Shown in pieces: positions 1-7,114 of a stretch of 64,000 nucleotides of DNA. The notes beneath the pieces were generated by a model. The model had not been told where the DNA came from. It worked only from the letters and a program-made list of their open reading frames with translations, and made no database searches. A program made the position numbers and the translations under genes. Source of the DNA: Dyella subtropica. Lineage in GTDB: Bacteria > Pseudomonadota > Gammaproteobacteria > Xanthomonadales > Rhodanobacteraceae. Numbering within the stretch: the stretch's first letter is position 1; every line of letters begins with the position of its first letter. Where the stretch lies: the NCBI RefSeq assembly GCF_026283965.1, contig NZ_JAPDPD010000005.1, forward strand, positions 1 through 64,000. The letters run 5' to 3'.

Positions 1-92
1 TCGTCGCTTGCATGCGCAAGCTATTAACCGTGCTCAACGCCATGGTTCGCGACAACGCCTCGTGGCATCTGGAACATGCGACATCCGCTTGA
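1..92 (+). CDS. IS110-family transposase, C-terminal end (cut by window edge)
   Basis: An open frame enters from the left edge and ends at TGA 90-92. It reads VACMRKLLTVLNAMVRDN followed by a short tail. The ACMRKLL-LNAMVRD signature is the conserved C-terminus of IS110/IS1111-type transposases, which integrate with a DEDD catalytic domain and usually leave no target duplication. Only about 29 residues are visible, so it cannot be said whether the element is intact. No IS end could be recognised between here and yaeQ; a dispersed CTCTCCC palindrome begins about 25 bp downstream. Confidence 0.75.
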   Translation, partial: VACMRKLLTVLNAMVRDNASWHLEHATSA

Positions 93-118
93 CTGCCAAC
101 ACAGTTGCTCACCTCAAT

Positions 119-156
119 CCTCTCCCCCGTGCACAACTCGGTAAACGGGGGAGAGG
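119..156. repeat. dispersed CTCTCCC palindrome
   Basis: A perfect 12-bp inverted repeat (CCTCTCCCCCGT / ACGGGGGAGAGG) surrounds a 14-nt loop containing GCACAACTCGGTAA. The same arrangement, including the loop core GCACAAATCGGTGA, recurs near 6959-6997 and in worn form near 22053. It belongs to a family of intergenic palindromes in this window and may also act as a transcription terminator. Confidence 0.7.
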
Positions 157-213
157 AGGCTAAGCGCTCATGCTGCCCTACAATGCTCGGCTACCTTATC
201 CAGGCGCCCACCC

Positions 214-762
214 ATGGCCCTCAACGCCACCATCTACAAAGCCGAGCTGCAAATCAGCGACATGGACCGGCACTACTACGCCACCCATGCGCTCACCCTC
301 GCGCGCCACCCCTCGGAAACCGAAGAGCGCCTGATGGTGCGCCTGCTCGCCTTCGCCCTCCACGCTGACGACCGGCTGGAATTCGGCAAAGGCTTGAGCA
401 CCGACGACGAGCCCGACCTCTGGCGCAAGGCCTATACCGGCGAGATCGAGCAATGGATCGAGCTGGGTCAGCCGGACGAGGCGCGCATTCGCAAGGCATG
501 TGGTCGCGCGCAACAGGTCGTGGTGATCAACTACGGCGGACGCACCGCCGACATCTGGTGGGACAAAACCGGTGCATCGCTGGCGCGCCATCGCAACCTC
601 ACCGTGCTCGATATTCCCGCCGCCACGGTCGAAGCGCTGCTTGAGCTGACTCAACGCGGCATGCGGCTGCAATGCCTGATCCAGGATGCGCAACTGCAGA
701 TGATGAGCGAGACCAACACGGTGTCGGTCGAACCCGTGCGTCGCATGAGCATGGCCAGCTGA
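214..762 (+). CDS. yaeQ: YaeQ family protein
   Basis: The 182-residue product matches YaeQ over its whole length. It has the MALNATIYKAELQISDMDRHY start, the TEERLMVRLLAFALHA segment near residues 35-50 and the IEQWIELGQPDE segment near 80. YaeQ has a PD-(D/E)XK nuclease-like fold; E. coli yaeQ was found as a high-copy suppressor of rfaH defects, and its biochemical role is still unclear. The gene ends 4 bp before the next ATG, so it is probably cotranscribed with the flavoprotein gene. The start is fixed by family conservation of the N-terminus. Confidence 0.92.
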   Translation: MALNATIYKAELQISDMDRHYYATHALTLARHPSETEERLMVRLLAFALHADDRLEFGKGLSTDDEPDLWRKAYTGEIEQWIELGQPDEARIRKACGRAQQVVVINYGGRTADIWWDKTGASLARHRNLTVLDIPAATVEALLELTQRGMRLQCLIQDAQLQMMSETNTVSVEPVRRMSMAS

Positions 763-766
763 CGCC

Positions 767-2023
767 ATGAACCCAACCGCGCCTACCGCATCCGCTCCCG
801 GACTGCTCATCATCGGCGGCGGCCCCGCCGGACTGATGGCCGCCGAAGCCGCGCGTGAGGCCGGTGTCGCGGTGGATCTGTACGAAGGCAAGGGCTCGGT
901 CGGGCGCAAATTCCTGCTCGCCGGCAAGGGCGGCATGAACCTCACGCACGGTGAAGCCAAAGCGGATTTCGTCCAGCGCTACGGCGCCCGTGCGAAGGAA
1001 GTCGGCGCGTGGCTCGACGATTTCGATGCCGACGCCCTACGTGCCTGGGCGCGTGGGCTAGGCGTGGAAACGTTTGTCGGCAGCTCGGGTCGCGTGTTCC
1101 CTAGCGACTTGAAAGCTGCGCCCTTGCTGCGCGGCTGGGTACACCGCCTGCGCGAGAGCGGTGTGCGCTTCCACGCGCATCATCGCTGGCTGGGCTGGCA
1201 TGACGACGGCGCCCTGCGCTTTGCAACGCCAGACGGCGAGCGAGCGATACGCGCTGACGCCACGGTGCTGGCACTCGGCGGCGGCAGCTGGCCGCAGCTG
1301 GGTTCCGATGGCGCATGGCAGCCGTGGCTGGCAGCGCGCGGCGTGGATGTCGCGCCGTTGCAGCCGTCCAATTGCGGCTTCGACATCGGCTGGAGCGACT
1401 TCCTCGCCAGCCGCCATGCGGGTGCGCCGCTGAAACCCGTGGTGGCGCACTGGCGCGATGCCCACGGCCTGGGCCACCAGCGCCAGGGCGAATGTGTCAT
1501 CACCGAAACCGGCATCGAAGGCAGCCTGATTTACGCGCTCTCCGCCACGCTGCGCGACGCCATCGCCAAACACGGTCAAACCACGTTGCAACTGGACCTG
1601 GCGCCTGATCGCACGCTGGAGCGTCTGGAGCGGGATCTCGCCAAACCGCGCGGCCACCGCTCGCTCAGCGAGCATTTGCGCCGGCAGGCTGGCCTTACCG
1701 GCGTCAAGGCGGCGCTGCTGCATGAAGTGCTCGACAAGACCCAACTCAGCGACATCGCGCTGCTCGCCCGCACCATCAAGCGCCTGCCCTTGCATCTCAA
1801 GCGGGCGCGACCGATCGAGGAAGCGATCAGCAGCGGCGGTGGCGTGCGACTGGAAGCGATGAACGAAGCGTTGATGCTCAACGCCCTGCCCGGCGTGTTC
1901 TGCGCCGGGGAAATGCTGGACTGGGAAGCACCAACCGGCGGCTATCTGCTCACCGCGTGCTATGCCAGCGGGAGAAAGGCGGGTTTGGGTGCGGCCAACT
2001 GGCTGAAGGAATTGCAGCGCTGA
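767..2023 (+). CDS. TIGR03862-type NAD(P)/FAD-dependent oxidoreductase (BaiN/HI0933-like)
   Basis: The 418-residue flavoprotein has an N-terminal Rossmann dinucleotide fingerprint (IIGGGPAGLMAAEAA, residues 16-30), the GRKFLLAGKGGMNLTH motif typical of HI0933/BaiN proteins near residue 46, and the C-terminal FAD-binding FCAGEMLDWEAPTGGYLL near 379. Family members are cytoplasmic and bind FAD and probably NAD(P)H. The physiological substrate is unknown for most of them; BaiN itself acts on bile-acid intermediates, which is not implied here. It is closely spaced behind yaeQ. A stem-loop follows at 2032. Confidence 0.9.
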   Translation: MNPTAPTASAPGLLIIGGGPAGLMAAEAAREAGVAVDLYEGKGSVGRKFLLAGKGGMNLTHGEAKADFVQRYGARAKEVGAWLDDFDADALRAWARGLGVETFVGSSGRVFPSDLKAAPLLRGWVHRLRESGVRFHAHHRWLGWHDDGALRFATPDGERAIRADATVLALGGGSWPQLGSDGAWQPWLAARGVDVAPLQPSNCGFDIGWSDFLASRHAGAPLKPVVAHWRDAHGLGHQRQGECVITETGIEGSLIYALSATLRDAIAKHGQTTLQLDLAPDRTLERLERDLAKPRGHRSLSEHLRRQAGLTGVKAALLHEVLDKTQLSDIALLARTIKRLPLHLKRARPIEEAISSGGGVRLEAMNEALMLNALPGVFCAGEMLDWEAPTGGYLLTACYASGRKAGLGAANWLKELQR

Positions 2024-2031
2024 ACCTTTAA

Positions 2032-2054
2032 CCCCTCTCCCGAGTGGAGAGGGG
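2032..2054. terminator. stem-loop terminator/CTCTCCC palindrome between convergent genes
   Basis: A 9-bp perfect stem (CCCCTCTCC / GGAGAGGGG) with loop CGAGT lies 9 bp after the flavoprotein stop and before the convergent lipoprotein gene. There is no clear T-tract. It resembles the dispersed palindromes elsewhere and may serve as a terminator. Confidence 0.5.
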
Positions 2055-2090
2055 CTAGGTCATCGGTCGCCCGGAGACCTTGAAGCGCTC

Positions 2091-2621
2091 TTACTTCAGG
2101 TTGCTCTTGCTAGCGTCGATGTCGGCCTGCACCTTGCCGATCATCTCCTTGGACGCTTCATCGAGCAGCGAGACGAACAGTTTGCTGTAGTCAGTCTGCG
2201 CGGATACCGGTGCCGACGGCTGCGAGTGAAGATCGCTGCGCGTCACGAAACCGCGCGCATTGGTGGTGCAGTGCATGGAGACATCCAGCGTCGCGATACT
2301 CGGCGCGTCGTCCGCATGCTTCACGCGCATATCGGTCTTCACATGCTCGCAAGCCACGGTGAGGTTGGACATGTAGGCCGACTGCAAGGCGCTGCGCAAC
2401 TGAGCCTGCAGCACCTCCGACACCGGACGCGAAGGACTCAGGATCACCTTCTCATCGATGCCGCGCACCTGCAGGTCACCCTGCGTTGGCTCCACGCTGA
2501 TCCACGGCGCCGACGCAGGCACCACCAACGGATCCAACGCCACCGTCTCACGCGTTTTCTGCCCTCCACAGGCACACAGCGACAGCGTAAGCGCCCCCAT
2601 CATCAGCACTTGCTTGAACAT
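2091..2621 (-). CDS. putative lipoprotein of unknown function
   Basis: The frame is open to 2786, but the start at 2621 gives a textbook lipoprotein signal, MFKQVLMMGALTLSLCAC, with a lipobox ending at Cys18 and a GGGGGAG ribosome site directly upstream. That makes 176 residues. The mature part has no domain I recognise. It contains a Pro/Ala-rich stretch, a predicted alpha/beta segment and a lysine-rich end (KVQADIDASKSNLK). Its location is probably an envelope membrane, inferred from the lipobox. The gene is monocistronic and convergent with the flavoprotein. Confidence 0.8.
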   Translation of the reverse strand: MFKQVLMMGALTLSLCACGGQKTRETVALDPLVVPASAPWISVEPTQGDLQVRGIDEKVILSPSRPVSEVLQAQLRSALQSAYMSNLTVACEHVKTDMRVKHADDAPSIATLDVSMHCTTNARGFVTRSDLHSQPSAPVSAQTDYSKLFVSLLDEASKEMIGKVQADIDASKSNLK

Positions 2622-2798
2622 GGCTCCCCCCATGGCAAAGCGCTGGACTCTACAGCCGGACCGATGACGGTTCAACGCTTGAGGGCCATGATTGTGTGTC
2701 TTGTCGCAAGATCGGCCTGCGAGAGGGCCCGATTCAAACTCGGCCTCCCATAACATCCCCCTGATAAGCTGCCGCCCACCCTTCACCCGTCAACACCC

Positions 2799-3224
2799 AT
2801 GCGCTCCCTCAAGCCCCTGATCCTGCTCGCCATCCTTGTCGCCGCGGCGATCTTCTGGAGCCGGCACCCCACCCCGCCGCCAGGCGCGATGCGCGCGGCG
2901 GCCACCAGCCAGGCCACGCCAGCAGGTGCCAGCCAGACGCCGGCGACACTGCCCTCCTTTCTGCCGCCCGAGGCACGCGACACCGTGGCGCGCATCGTCC
3001 GCGGCGGTCCGTTCGAACACCGCCAGGACGGCACCGTCTTCGGCAACCGCGAAGGCCGCCTGCCGTCACAGCCCAACGGCTATTACCACGAGTACACGGT
3101 GGAAACGCCTGGACTGGACTATCGCGGTGCGCGACGCATCATCACGGGCGGTAACCCTCCGGTGATCTACTACTACACCGACGACCACTACCGCTCCTTC
3201 CACAGCTTCCAGGTCAACCGATGA
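2799..3224 (+). CDS. secreted guanyl-specific ribonuclease (RNase Sa/N1/T1 family)
   Basis: The 141-residue protein has an N-terminal hydrophobic anchor or signal (residues 4-20), a Pro/Ala-rich linker, and from about residue 50 a complete microbial ribonuclease domain. It aligns by eye with Streptomyces RNase Sa: LPPEARDT, GGPFEHRQDGTVFGNRE, GYYHEYTV, RGARRIITGG and TDDHYRSF. The general base Glu98, Arg113 and His130 correspond to RNase Sa Glu54, Arg69 and His85. The RNase Sa disulfide cysteines are absent. Family enzymes cleave single-stranded RNA 3' of guanosine. The stop overlaps the barstar start (ATGA), so toxin and inhibitor are translationally coupled. Confidence 0.93.
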   Translation: MRSLKPLILLAILVAAAIFWSRHPTPPPGAMRAAATSQATPAGASQTPATLPSFLPPEARDTVARIVRGGPFEHRQDGTVFGNREGRLPSQPNGYYHEYTVETPGLDYRGARRIITGGNPPVIYYYTDDHYRSFHSFQVNR

Positions 3225-3679
3225 GCGACCAAGACAACGATACCGAGATCGACCTGACCGACCCCGCCCGCGGCGGCGTGTTTTTTGTCGTCGAGGACGA
3301 CCTGGAGCCCTTGGCCTCACAGGCCACTGGCCAGGCGCTGTTCGTCGGCCGCACCAGCCTCAAGGACTGCCGCGGCAAGGACGACTTGCTCCGTCGCCTG
3401 GCCGACTCGTGGCAGCTGCCCGCCACATTCGGCCACAACTGGGATGCGCTGGCGGACTGTGTGTGCGACTTCGACTGGCTGAAGGCGCCGGGTTATCTGC
3501 TGCTGTTCGAGCACGCCGAGGATCTACGCAACGCGAACGAGGAAGACTTCGATACGCTGCTGGATATCCTCGACGAGGCGGCCGAAGGCTGGCTGGACGA
3601 CAACGTGCCTTTCTTCGCCTTCTTTGCACTCCCCGAACATGCCTTCAACGATCCGGCCTTCAACGACCCGGATAACTGA
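3221..3679 (+). CDS. barstar-family ribonuclease inhibitor
   Basis: The 152-residue protein has a barstar domain in its central part. The motif FGHNWDALADCVCD (residues 70-83) matches the barstar YGENLDALWDC helix whose two Asp residues plug the barnase active site; here they are Asp75 and Asp79. A region before residue 45 and an acidic, Phe-rich tail (about 110-152) extend beyond classical 90-residue barstar. No signal peptide is present, so it should act in the cytoplasm, protecting the cell before the RNase is exported. It overlaps the RNase gene by 4 bp. Confidence 0.93.
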   Translation: MSDQDNDTEIDLTDPARGGVFFVVEDDLEPLASQATGQALFVGRTSLKDCRGKDDLLRRLADSWQLPATFGHNWDALADCVCDFDWLKAPGYLLLFEHAEDLRNANEEDFDTLLDILDEAAEGWLDDNVPFFAFFALPEHAFNDPAFNDPDN

Positions 3680-3703
3680 CTCGGATAACTGAGAAACCGC
3701 TAC

Positions 3704-3931
3704 ATGCACGAACTAGATTTCGAACTCGATCCCGACCGCGACCACGTCGAACTCAACCACCTGCTCAAGCTGGTCGGCCTGTGCGATAGCGGCGGCGCCG
3801 GCAAGGCGATCGTGGCCAGCGGCATGGTGTACGTCGATGGCGCGCAGGAGCTGCGCAAGACCTGCAAGATCCACGCAGGCCAGGTGGTGCAATTGGAAGA
3901 CATCACCATCCATGTGCACGCCGCGGGGTAA
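3704..3931 (+). CDS. small S4-domain RNA-binding protein (YbcJ-like)
   Basis: At 75 residues this is a stand-alone S4 fold. LNHLLKLVGLCDSGGAGKAI followed by GMVYVDG and the KTCKIHAGQVVQLED strand pattern is diagnostic. YbcJ-type proteins bind RNA and have been linked to ribosomes or tRNA, but their exact function is unclear. The gene starts 24 bp after barstar and may belong to the same transcript. The protein is cytoplasmic, without membrane segments. Confidence 0.9.
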   Translation: MHELDFELDPDRDHVELNHLLKLVGLCDSGGAGKAIVASGMVYVDGAQELRKTCKIHAGQVVQLEDITIHVHAAG

Positions 3932-3949
3932 GTATCCTCCGGCAAAGCC

Positions 3950-3968
3950 CTGTCTCTTGTGCACATCT
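3950..3968 (+). repeat. 19-bp Tn5/IS50-end-like word, copy 1
   Basis: CTGTCTCTTGTGCACATCT occurs here and, identically, at 6512-6530. It differs from the Tn5 mosaic end at two positions. No transposase gene lies nearby, so it would be a solo end or relic if it is of IS origin. Confidence 0.55.
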
Positions 3969-4013
3969 CAACGTGAGCGCGAACATGTTTGAACTCCCTC
4001 TCACCGCCGGGGA

Positions 4014-4207
4014 CCTGATTAGCGCCGACTCTCAGCTGGTGCGGTTTTGCCCCTCCCCTTGCTTGCAGGGGGAGGCTGGGAGGGGGTGAACCCTTGCGAA
4101 AACCTCTCCCGAAACGCTTTCTCAAGTACTTACCCCTCCCCAGCCCTCCCCTGCAAGCAAGGGAGGGAGCTAACAGCACGCGTAGCTGTGAGTCGACGTT
4201 AATCAGG
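4014..4207. repeat. 194-bp imperfect inverted-repeat element (MITE-like)
   Basis: Two pairs of arms fold the element on itself. The outer arms 4014-4037 and 4184-4207 match at 21 of 24 positions as inverted copies (CCTGATTAnCGnCGACTC core). The inner arms 4050-4087 and 4133-4167 are CCCCTCCCC...GCTTGCAGGGG-type sequences that are also complementary with small gaps. The centre (4088-4132) is unpaired. No convincing ORF lies inside. The gap between the S4 gene (3931) and the next gene end (4284) otherwise holds only the Tn5-end-like word at 3950. Confidence 0.7.
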
Positions 4208-4283
4208 CGCCGTGGAAAGGGTTGGGGTGAGCAGCGATCCCACATCTCATGAAGATCCGCTGGCGAGCATTACGCCAACGCAA

Positions 4284-4691
4284 TCACAAGTCTCGATCCT
4301 TTGTTACATGCCAAGCAAAACATCCGGCGAGCTTTTCCGGAATGCCCGGGGCCTTCCTGCTGATCCATAACTTAAGATCTAGCTCCTCATCCTGCATGGC
4401 GGCACCACCCCACTTGGTGACGTAGTGAGAAGTCAGAGGGTCGCGTGCATAAAATAGAAAGGCTTCATCAGACTCGTGTGTATCAACATAGATGACATTC
4501 CAAGCACCCAGCTTGAATGACTGCAACACATCGACTTTTGCGAAACCCAATTGTTTGGCAATGGTAGGTGCCCAGGCCTGCTTTTGCGCATAAGTGAGTT
4601 CACGACTTACGCCATCGCAAGGCGATGGCGCAGCGCACGCTGAAAATGCCGCCAGCATCAATGCCGAAGAAAGTACGCTGCGCATGACCAT
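4284..4691 (-). CDS. small exported protein of unknown function
   Basis: From the ATG at 4691 (MVMRSVLSSALMLAAFSACA) the product has 135 residues with a Sec-type signal peptide. FSAC could be a weak lipobox. An alternative ATG lies at 4685. The mature part has an aromatic-rich region (WNVIYVDTHESDEAFLFYA) and a WISRKAPGIPEKLAGCF end with possible Cys pairing, but no domain I can name. The gene lies 70 bp behind the N-acetyltransferase gene on the same strand and could be cotranscribed. Base composition is somewhat lower in GC than its neighbours. Confidence 0.7.
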   Translation of the reverse strand: MVMRSVLSSALMLAAFSACAAPSPCDGVSRELTYAQKQAWAPTIAKQLGFAKVDVLQSFKLGAWNVIYVDTHESDEAFLFYARDPLTSHYVTKWGGAAMQDEELDLKLWISRKAPGIPEKLAGCFAWHVTKDRDL

Positions 4692-4761
4692 GTTCCAAAA
4701 CAAAAGATGACGGGCCGTTGTATCGGCATTAAATCGGGGTACCGATAATGATGGAAGCTTT

Positions 4762-5583
4762 TTACTCCGGCATTGGCAGCGCATCCAGACGCTGATCCAG
4801 CAGCGGATGGTCCGGAACGCGAATCAGGAACTCCCGCCCCAGCACCTCACGTATCTCGGCGGCATCGCGCAGCGTACGCCGCACCGATTCGCCGCCGAGG
4901 TGATGCACCACGAAATCGCGATTGCGCAAGGCGAGCCTTCGACCCGGGACACTGCGCGCCACCACCAGGCTGTGCAGGAAGTGCGACTCGGGATAGGTCG
5001 AGCTGTAGTGGTTCGCCACCACGTAGTCGATCGGATAGCGCGGCTGCAGGTCGAAGCGGTACAGCGTGGACCAGGTGTCGCGAACCAGGCTCTGCATGCG
5101 CCATACGCCGTCGGCGTGGATCAACCGATACGGCTCATGCGCGCTCGGCTGCACCGTATCCGCCTCCAGCTTCAGCGCGCCGGTCAGCGTCTGGCCGCCA
5201 AACCCCACATCGACCAGCCAGCTCGCGCCTTCCAGCTCGATGCGCAGCAGCATATGGCTCTGCGCGGTGATGGCATCCTCTTCGCGTCCCCACAGCACAC
5301 GCGCTATCAGGCCGACAACTTCGAAGCCGATGGCGCTCAAGACGCCACGAAGCAACGCGTTCTGCTCGAAGCAGTAGCCGCCGCGTCCGGACTGCACCAG
5401 CTTCTTCTCGATCAGCGCCGGTTCCAGCACCACGGGCACGCCCAGCAGCGGATCCAGATTCTCGAACGGGATTGCAGCGACATGTGCGGCCACCAGCGCC
5501 CGCAGCGTCGAGAGATCCGGCTTCACCGGGGCGTCGTAGCCGATCCGGTGCAGGTAAGCCGCAAGGTCGAAAGTGTGGGACAT
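4762..5583 (-). CDS. nat: arylamine N-acetyltransferase
   Basis: The 273-residue enzyme, counted from the ATG at 5583 (MSHTFDLAAYLHRIGYD), shows the complete cysteine-protease-like triad of the NAT family: Cys71 in RGGYCFEQN, His110 in TAQSHMLL and Asp125 in WLVDVGFGG. These positions are nearly those of Salmonella NAT (Cys69, His107, Asp122). It transfers acetyl from acetyl-CoA to arylamines and hydrazines in the cytoplasm. The frame is open to 5661, but family length and alignment favour 5583. It is divergent from the msrA-type gene. Confidence 0.92.
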   Translation of the reverse strand: MSHTFDLAAYLHRIGYDAPVKPDLSTLRALVAAHVAAIPFENLDPLLGVPVVLEPALIEKKLVQSGRGGYCFEQNALLRGVLSAIGFEVVGLIARVLWGREEDAITAQSHMLLRIELEGASWLVDVGFGGQTLTGALKLEADTVQPSAHEPYRLIHADGVWRMQSLVRDTWSTLYRFDLQPRYPIDYVVANHYSSTYPESHFLHSLVVARSVPGRRLALRNRDFVVHHLGGESVRRTLRDAAEIREVLGREFLIRVPDHPLLDQRLDALPMPE

Positions 5584-5728
5584 GAAGGAAACGTCGGCAG
5601 CCATGAAAGGCCGGCACGATAACATCGTGCCGCACATGGAGCCCCTGCCCGAAGTAACCATCAGGCTCCATCCAACGAATCAGTCATCGTAACTACCGCT
5701 ACGCGCCATGCCGACGGAGAACCCTGCC

Positions 5729-6439
5729 ATGACCACCATCCGCCATCGTCCCCTCCGCGCCCTCATGGGCATGCTCACGCTGGCCGGTGTCAGCGCCTGC
5801 GGTTTGTCGGCGGCGAGCGCCGCCGTCGCTCTGCCGCCACCCGCGTTGGATGCCGCCAACGCGGCGAGCCATGGTGAGCAGACCGCCGTGTTGGCCGGCG
5901 GCTGCTTCTGGGGGGTGGAGTCCGTCTTCGAGCATGTGAAAGGCGTGAAGAAAGTCTGGGCCGGCTATGCCGGCGGCAACGGCGACACCGCGCATTACGA
6001 GTTGGTCGGCACCGGCAACACCGGCCACGCGGAGTCGGTGAAGATCGTCTACGACCCCGCGCAGGTCAGCTATGGCCAGTTGCTGCGTGTGTTCTTCTCG
6101 GTGGCCACCGATCCGACCGAGCTCAATCGGCAAGGCCCGGATGTCGGCACGCAATATCGCTCGGCCATTTTCTACAACAACGACGAACAGAAACGCATCG
6201 CCACCGCGTATATCGACCAGCTCACCAAGGCCAAGGCGTTCACCGATCCCATCGTCACCCAGATCGCCCCACTGAAAGCCTTCTATACCGCCGAGGCCTA
6301 TCACCAGAACTACGCACGGCTGCATCCCAACGAGCCCTACATCATCTTCAACGATGCACCGAAGGTCACAAACCTGAAGCGACTGTTCCCCACCATGTAC
6401 AAGCCGGAGGAAACCGTGGTGGATGTGCAGTTGCATTGA
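5729..6439 (+). CDS. msrA: exported peptide-methionine (S)-S-oxide reductase
   Basis: The MsrA domain begins with AVLAGGCFWGVE. The GCFWG Cys is the catalytic sulfenic-acid-forming residue. YAGGNGDTAHYE, GHAESVKIVYD and the QYRSAIFY strand follow, then a C-terminal YHQNYARLHPNEPYI. Counted from the ATG at 5729 (MTTIRHRPLRALMG) the protein has 236 residues and an N-terminal hydrophobic segment ending in VSAC. It is therefore probably a periplasmic or lipid-anchored MsrA that repairs envelope proteins. An in-frame ATG at 5708 is possible. Cytoplasmic MsrA usually lacks this leader. Confidence 0.93.
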   Translation: MTTIRHRPLRALMGMLTLAGVSACGLSAASAAVALPPPALDAANAASHGEQTAVLAGGCFWGVESVFEHVKGVKKVWAGYAGGNGDTAHYELVGTGNTGHAESVKIVYDPAQVSYGQLLRVFFSVATDPTELNRQGPDVGTQYRSAIFYNNDEQKRIATAYIDQLTKAKAFTDPIVTQIAPLKAFYTAEAYHQNYARLHPNEPYIIFNDAPKVTNLKRLFPTMYKPEETVVDVQLH

Positions 6440-6511
6440 GTAAGAGCCCCCTCTCCCGACGGCTCGATTCGCGTCGAGTCTCAGCCGACGCGATGCTCCC
6501 GCTGCCTGCCG

Positions 6512-6530
6512 CTGTCTCTTGTGCACATCT
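6512..6530 (+). repeat. 19-bp Tn5/IS50-end-like word, copy 2
   Basis: It is identical to the word at 3950-3968 in the same orientation. It sits inside a short palindromic context: CCGACGCGA before and TCGCGTCGG after. No transposase is close by. Confidence 0.55.
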
Positions 6531-6781
6531 CGCGTCGGCAGGGAGTCGCTCTTTCGGCCCGGCAGGACATGGCGAACTTCCGATGAGCGAGGTGTTGCTT
6601 TTGCTCTTGGGGGTCCCCTGTGCAGCGGTGAGGGCTGGACGATCAGGCCCCGAAGGGGGCGCAGGCATGGATGCCTGCGCCTTTTCGACACGACAGGGAC
6701 GTCGTGTCGAAAAGCCCGGCCAGACCTCACGGACCCGCAGGCGAAGCCGGAGGGCGCGAAACCGGGGTGGCCTCTCTTTTG

Positions 6782-6815
6782 GTTACTTTTCTCTGGCCAA
6801 ACAGAGAAAAGTGAC
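6782..6815. repeat. conserved hairpin of the mosaic repeat, copy A
   Basis: GTTACTTTTCTCTG and CAGAGAAAAGTGAC form a 14-bp stem with one G-U wobble and the loop GCCAAA. The second copy at 39624-39657 keeps the fold and loop although several stem bases differ. Confidence 0.65.
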
Positions 6816-6958
6816 TCGGACCGCGGCAGCGGTTCGAAAGCCCGCCGCAGGCGAGCCAGAACACGCAGACACGACAATCGAGCGATAAGTCACTGGGTCC
6901 CGGCCTACGCCGGGACGACGAAGTAGAAGCGGTGTCGCGAGCCCCCCCTCACCCCAAC

Positions 6959-6997
6959 CCTCTCTCCCCGTGCACAAATCGGTGAACGGGGGAGAGG
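6959..6997. repeat. dispersed CTCTCCC palindrome with GCACAAATCGG loop
   Basis: The arms CCTCTCTCCCCGT and ACGGGGGAGAGG pair apart from one extra base. The loop GCACAAATCGGTGA nearly matches that of the copy at 119-156. Confidence 0.65.
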
Positions 6998-7114
6998 AAG
7001 CAGAAATATGCTCATGCACCCGTTGAGTTATACACAAGAGGCAACTGCGAGCAGGGGGAGGAGAAAATAACGCCAGCCGAGATTCGATACCAATCAGGTC
7101 CCGTCGAGAGGGGC

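Larger units (their letters stand above)
6440..7114. repeat. gene-free 675-bp mosaic of dispersed repeats
   Basis: No plausible gene lies between msrA and the GGDEF-EAL gene; the short ORFs are repeat translations. In order the stretch holds a Tn5-end-like word (6512-6530), a CCCCTGTGCAGCGGTGAGGG module (about 6613-6650) shared with 39508-39560, a hairpin (6782-6815) shared with 39624-39657, an AAGTAGAAGCGGTGTCGCGAG module (about 6921) shared with about 28640 and 39815, and a CTCTCCC palindrome (6959-6997). A weaker Tn5-end-like word faces left at about 7025-7043. Confidence 0.75.

Noticed and set aside
3950-3968. Sequencing-adapter contamination as explanation of the Tn5-end-like words
   Set aside because: The word differs from the commercial mosaic end at two positions, identically in both copies, and lies in continuous genomic context.
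6519-6926. Small hypothetical proteins in the repeat region
   Set aside because: Their reading frames consist of dispersed-repeat modules that recur at 39.5 kb in noncoding context; no ribosome site or family support.
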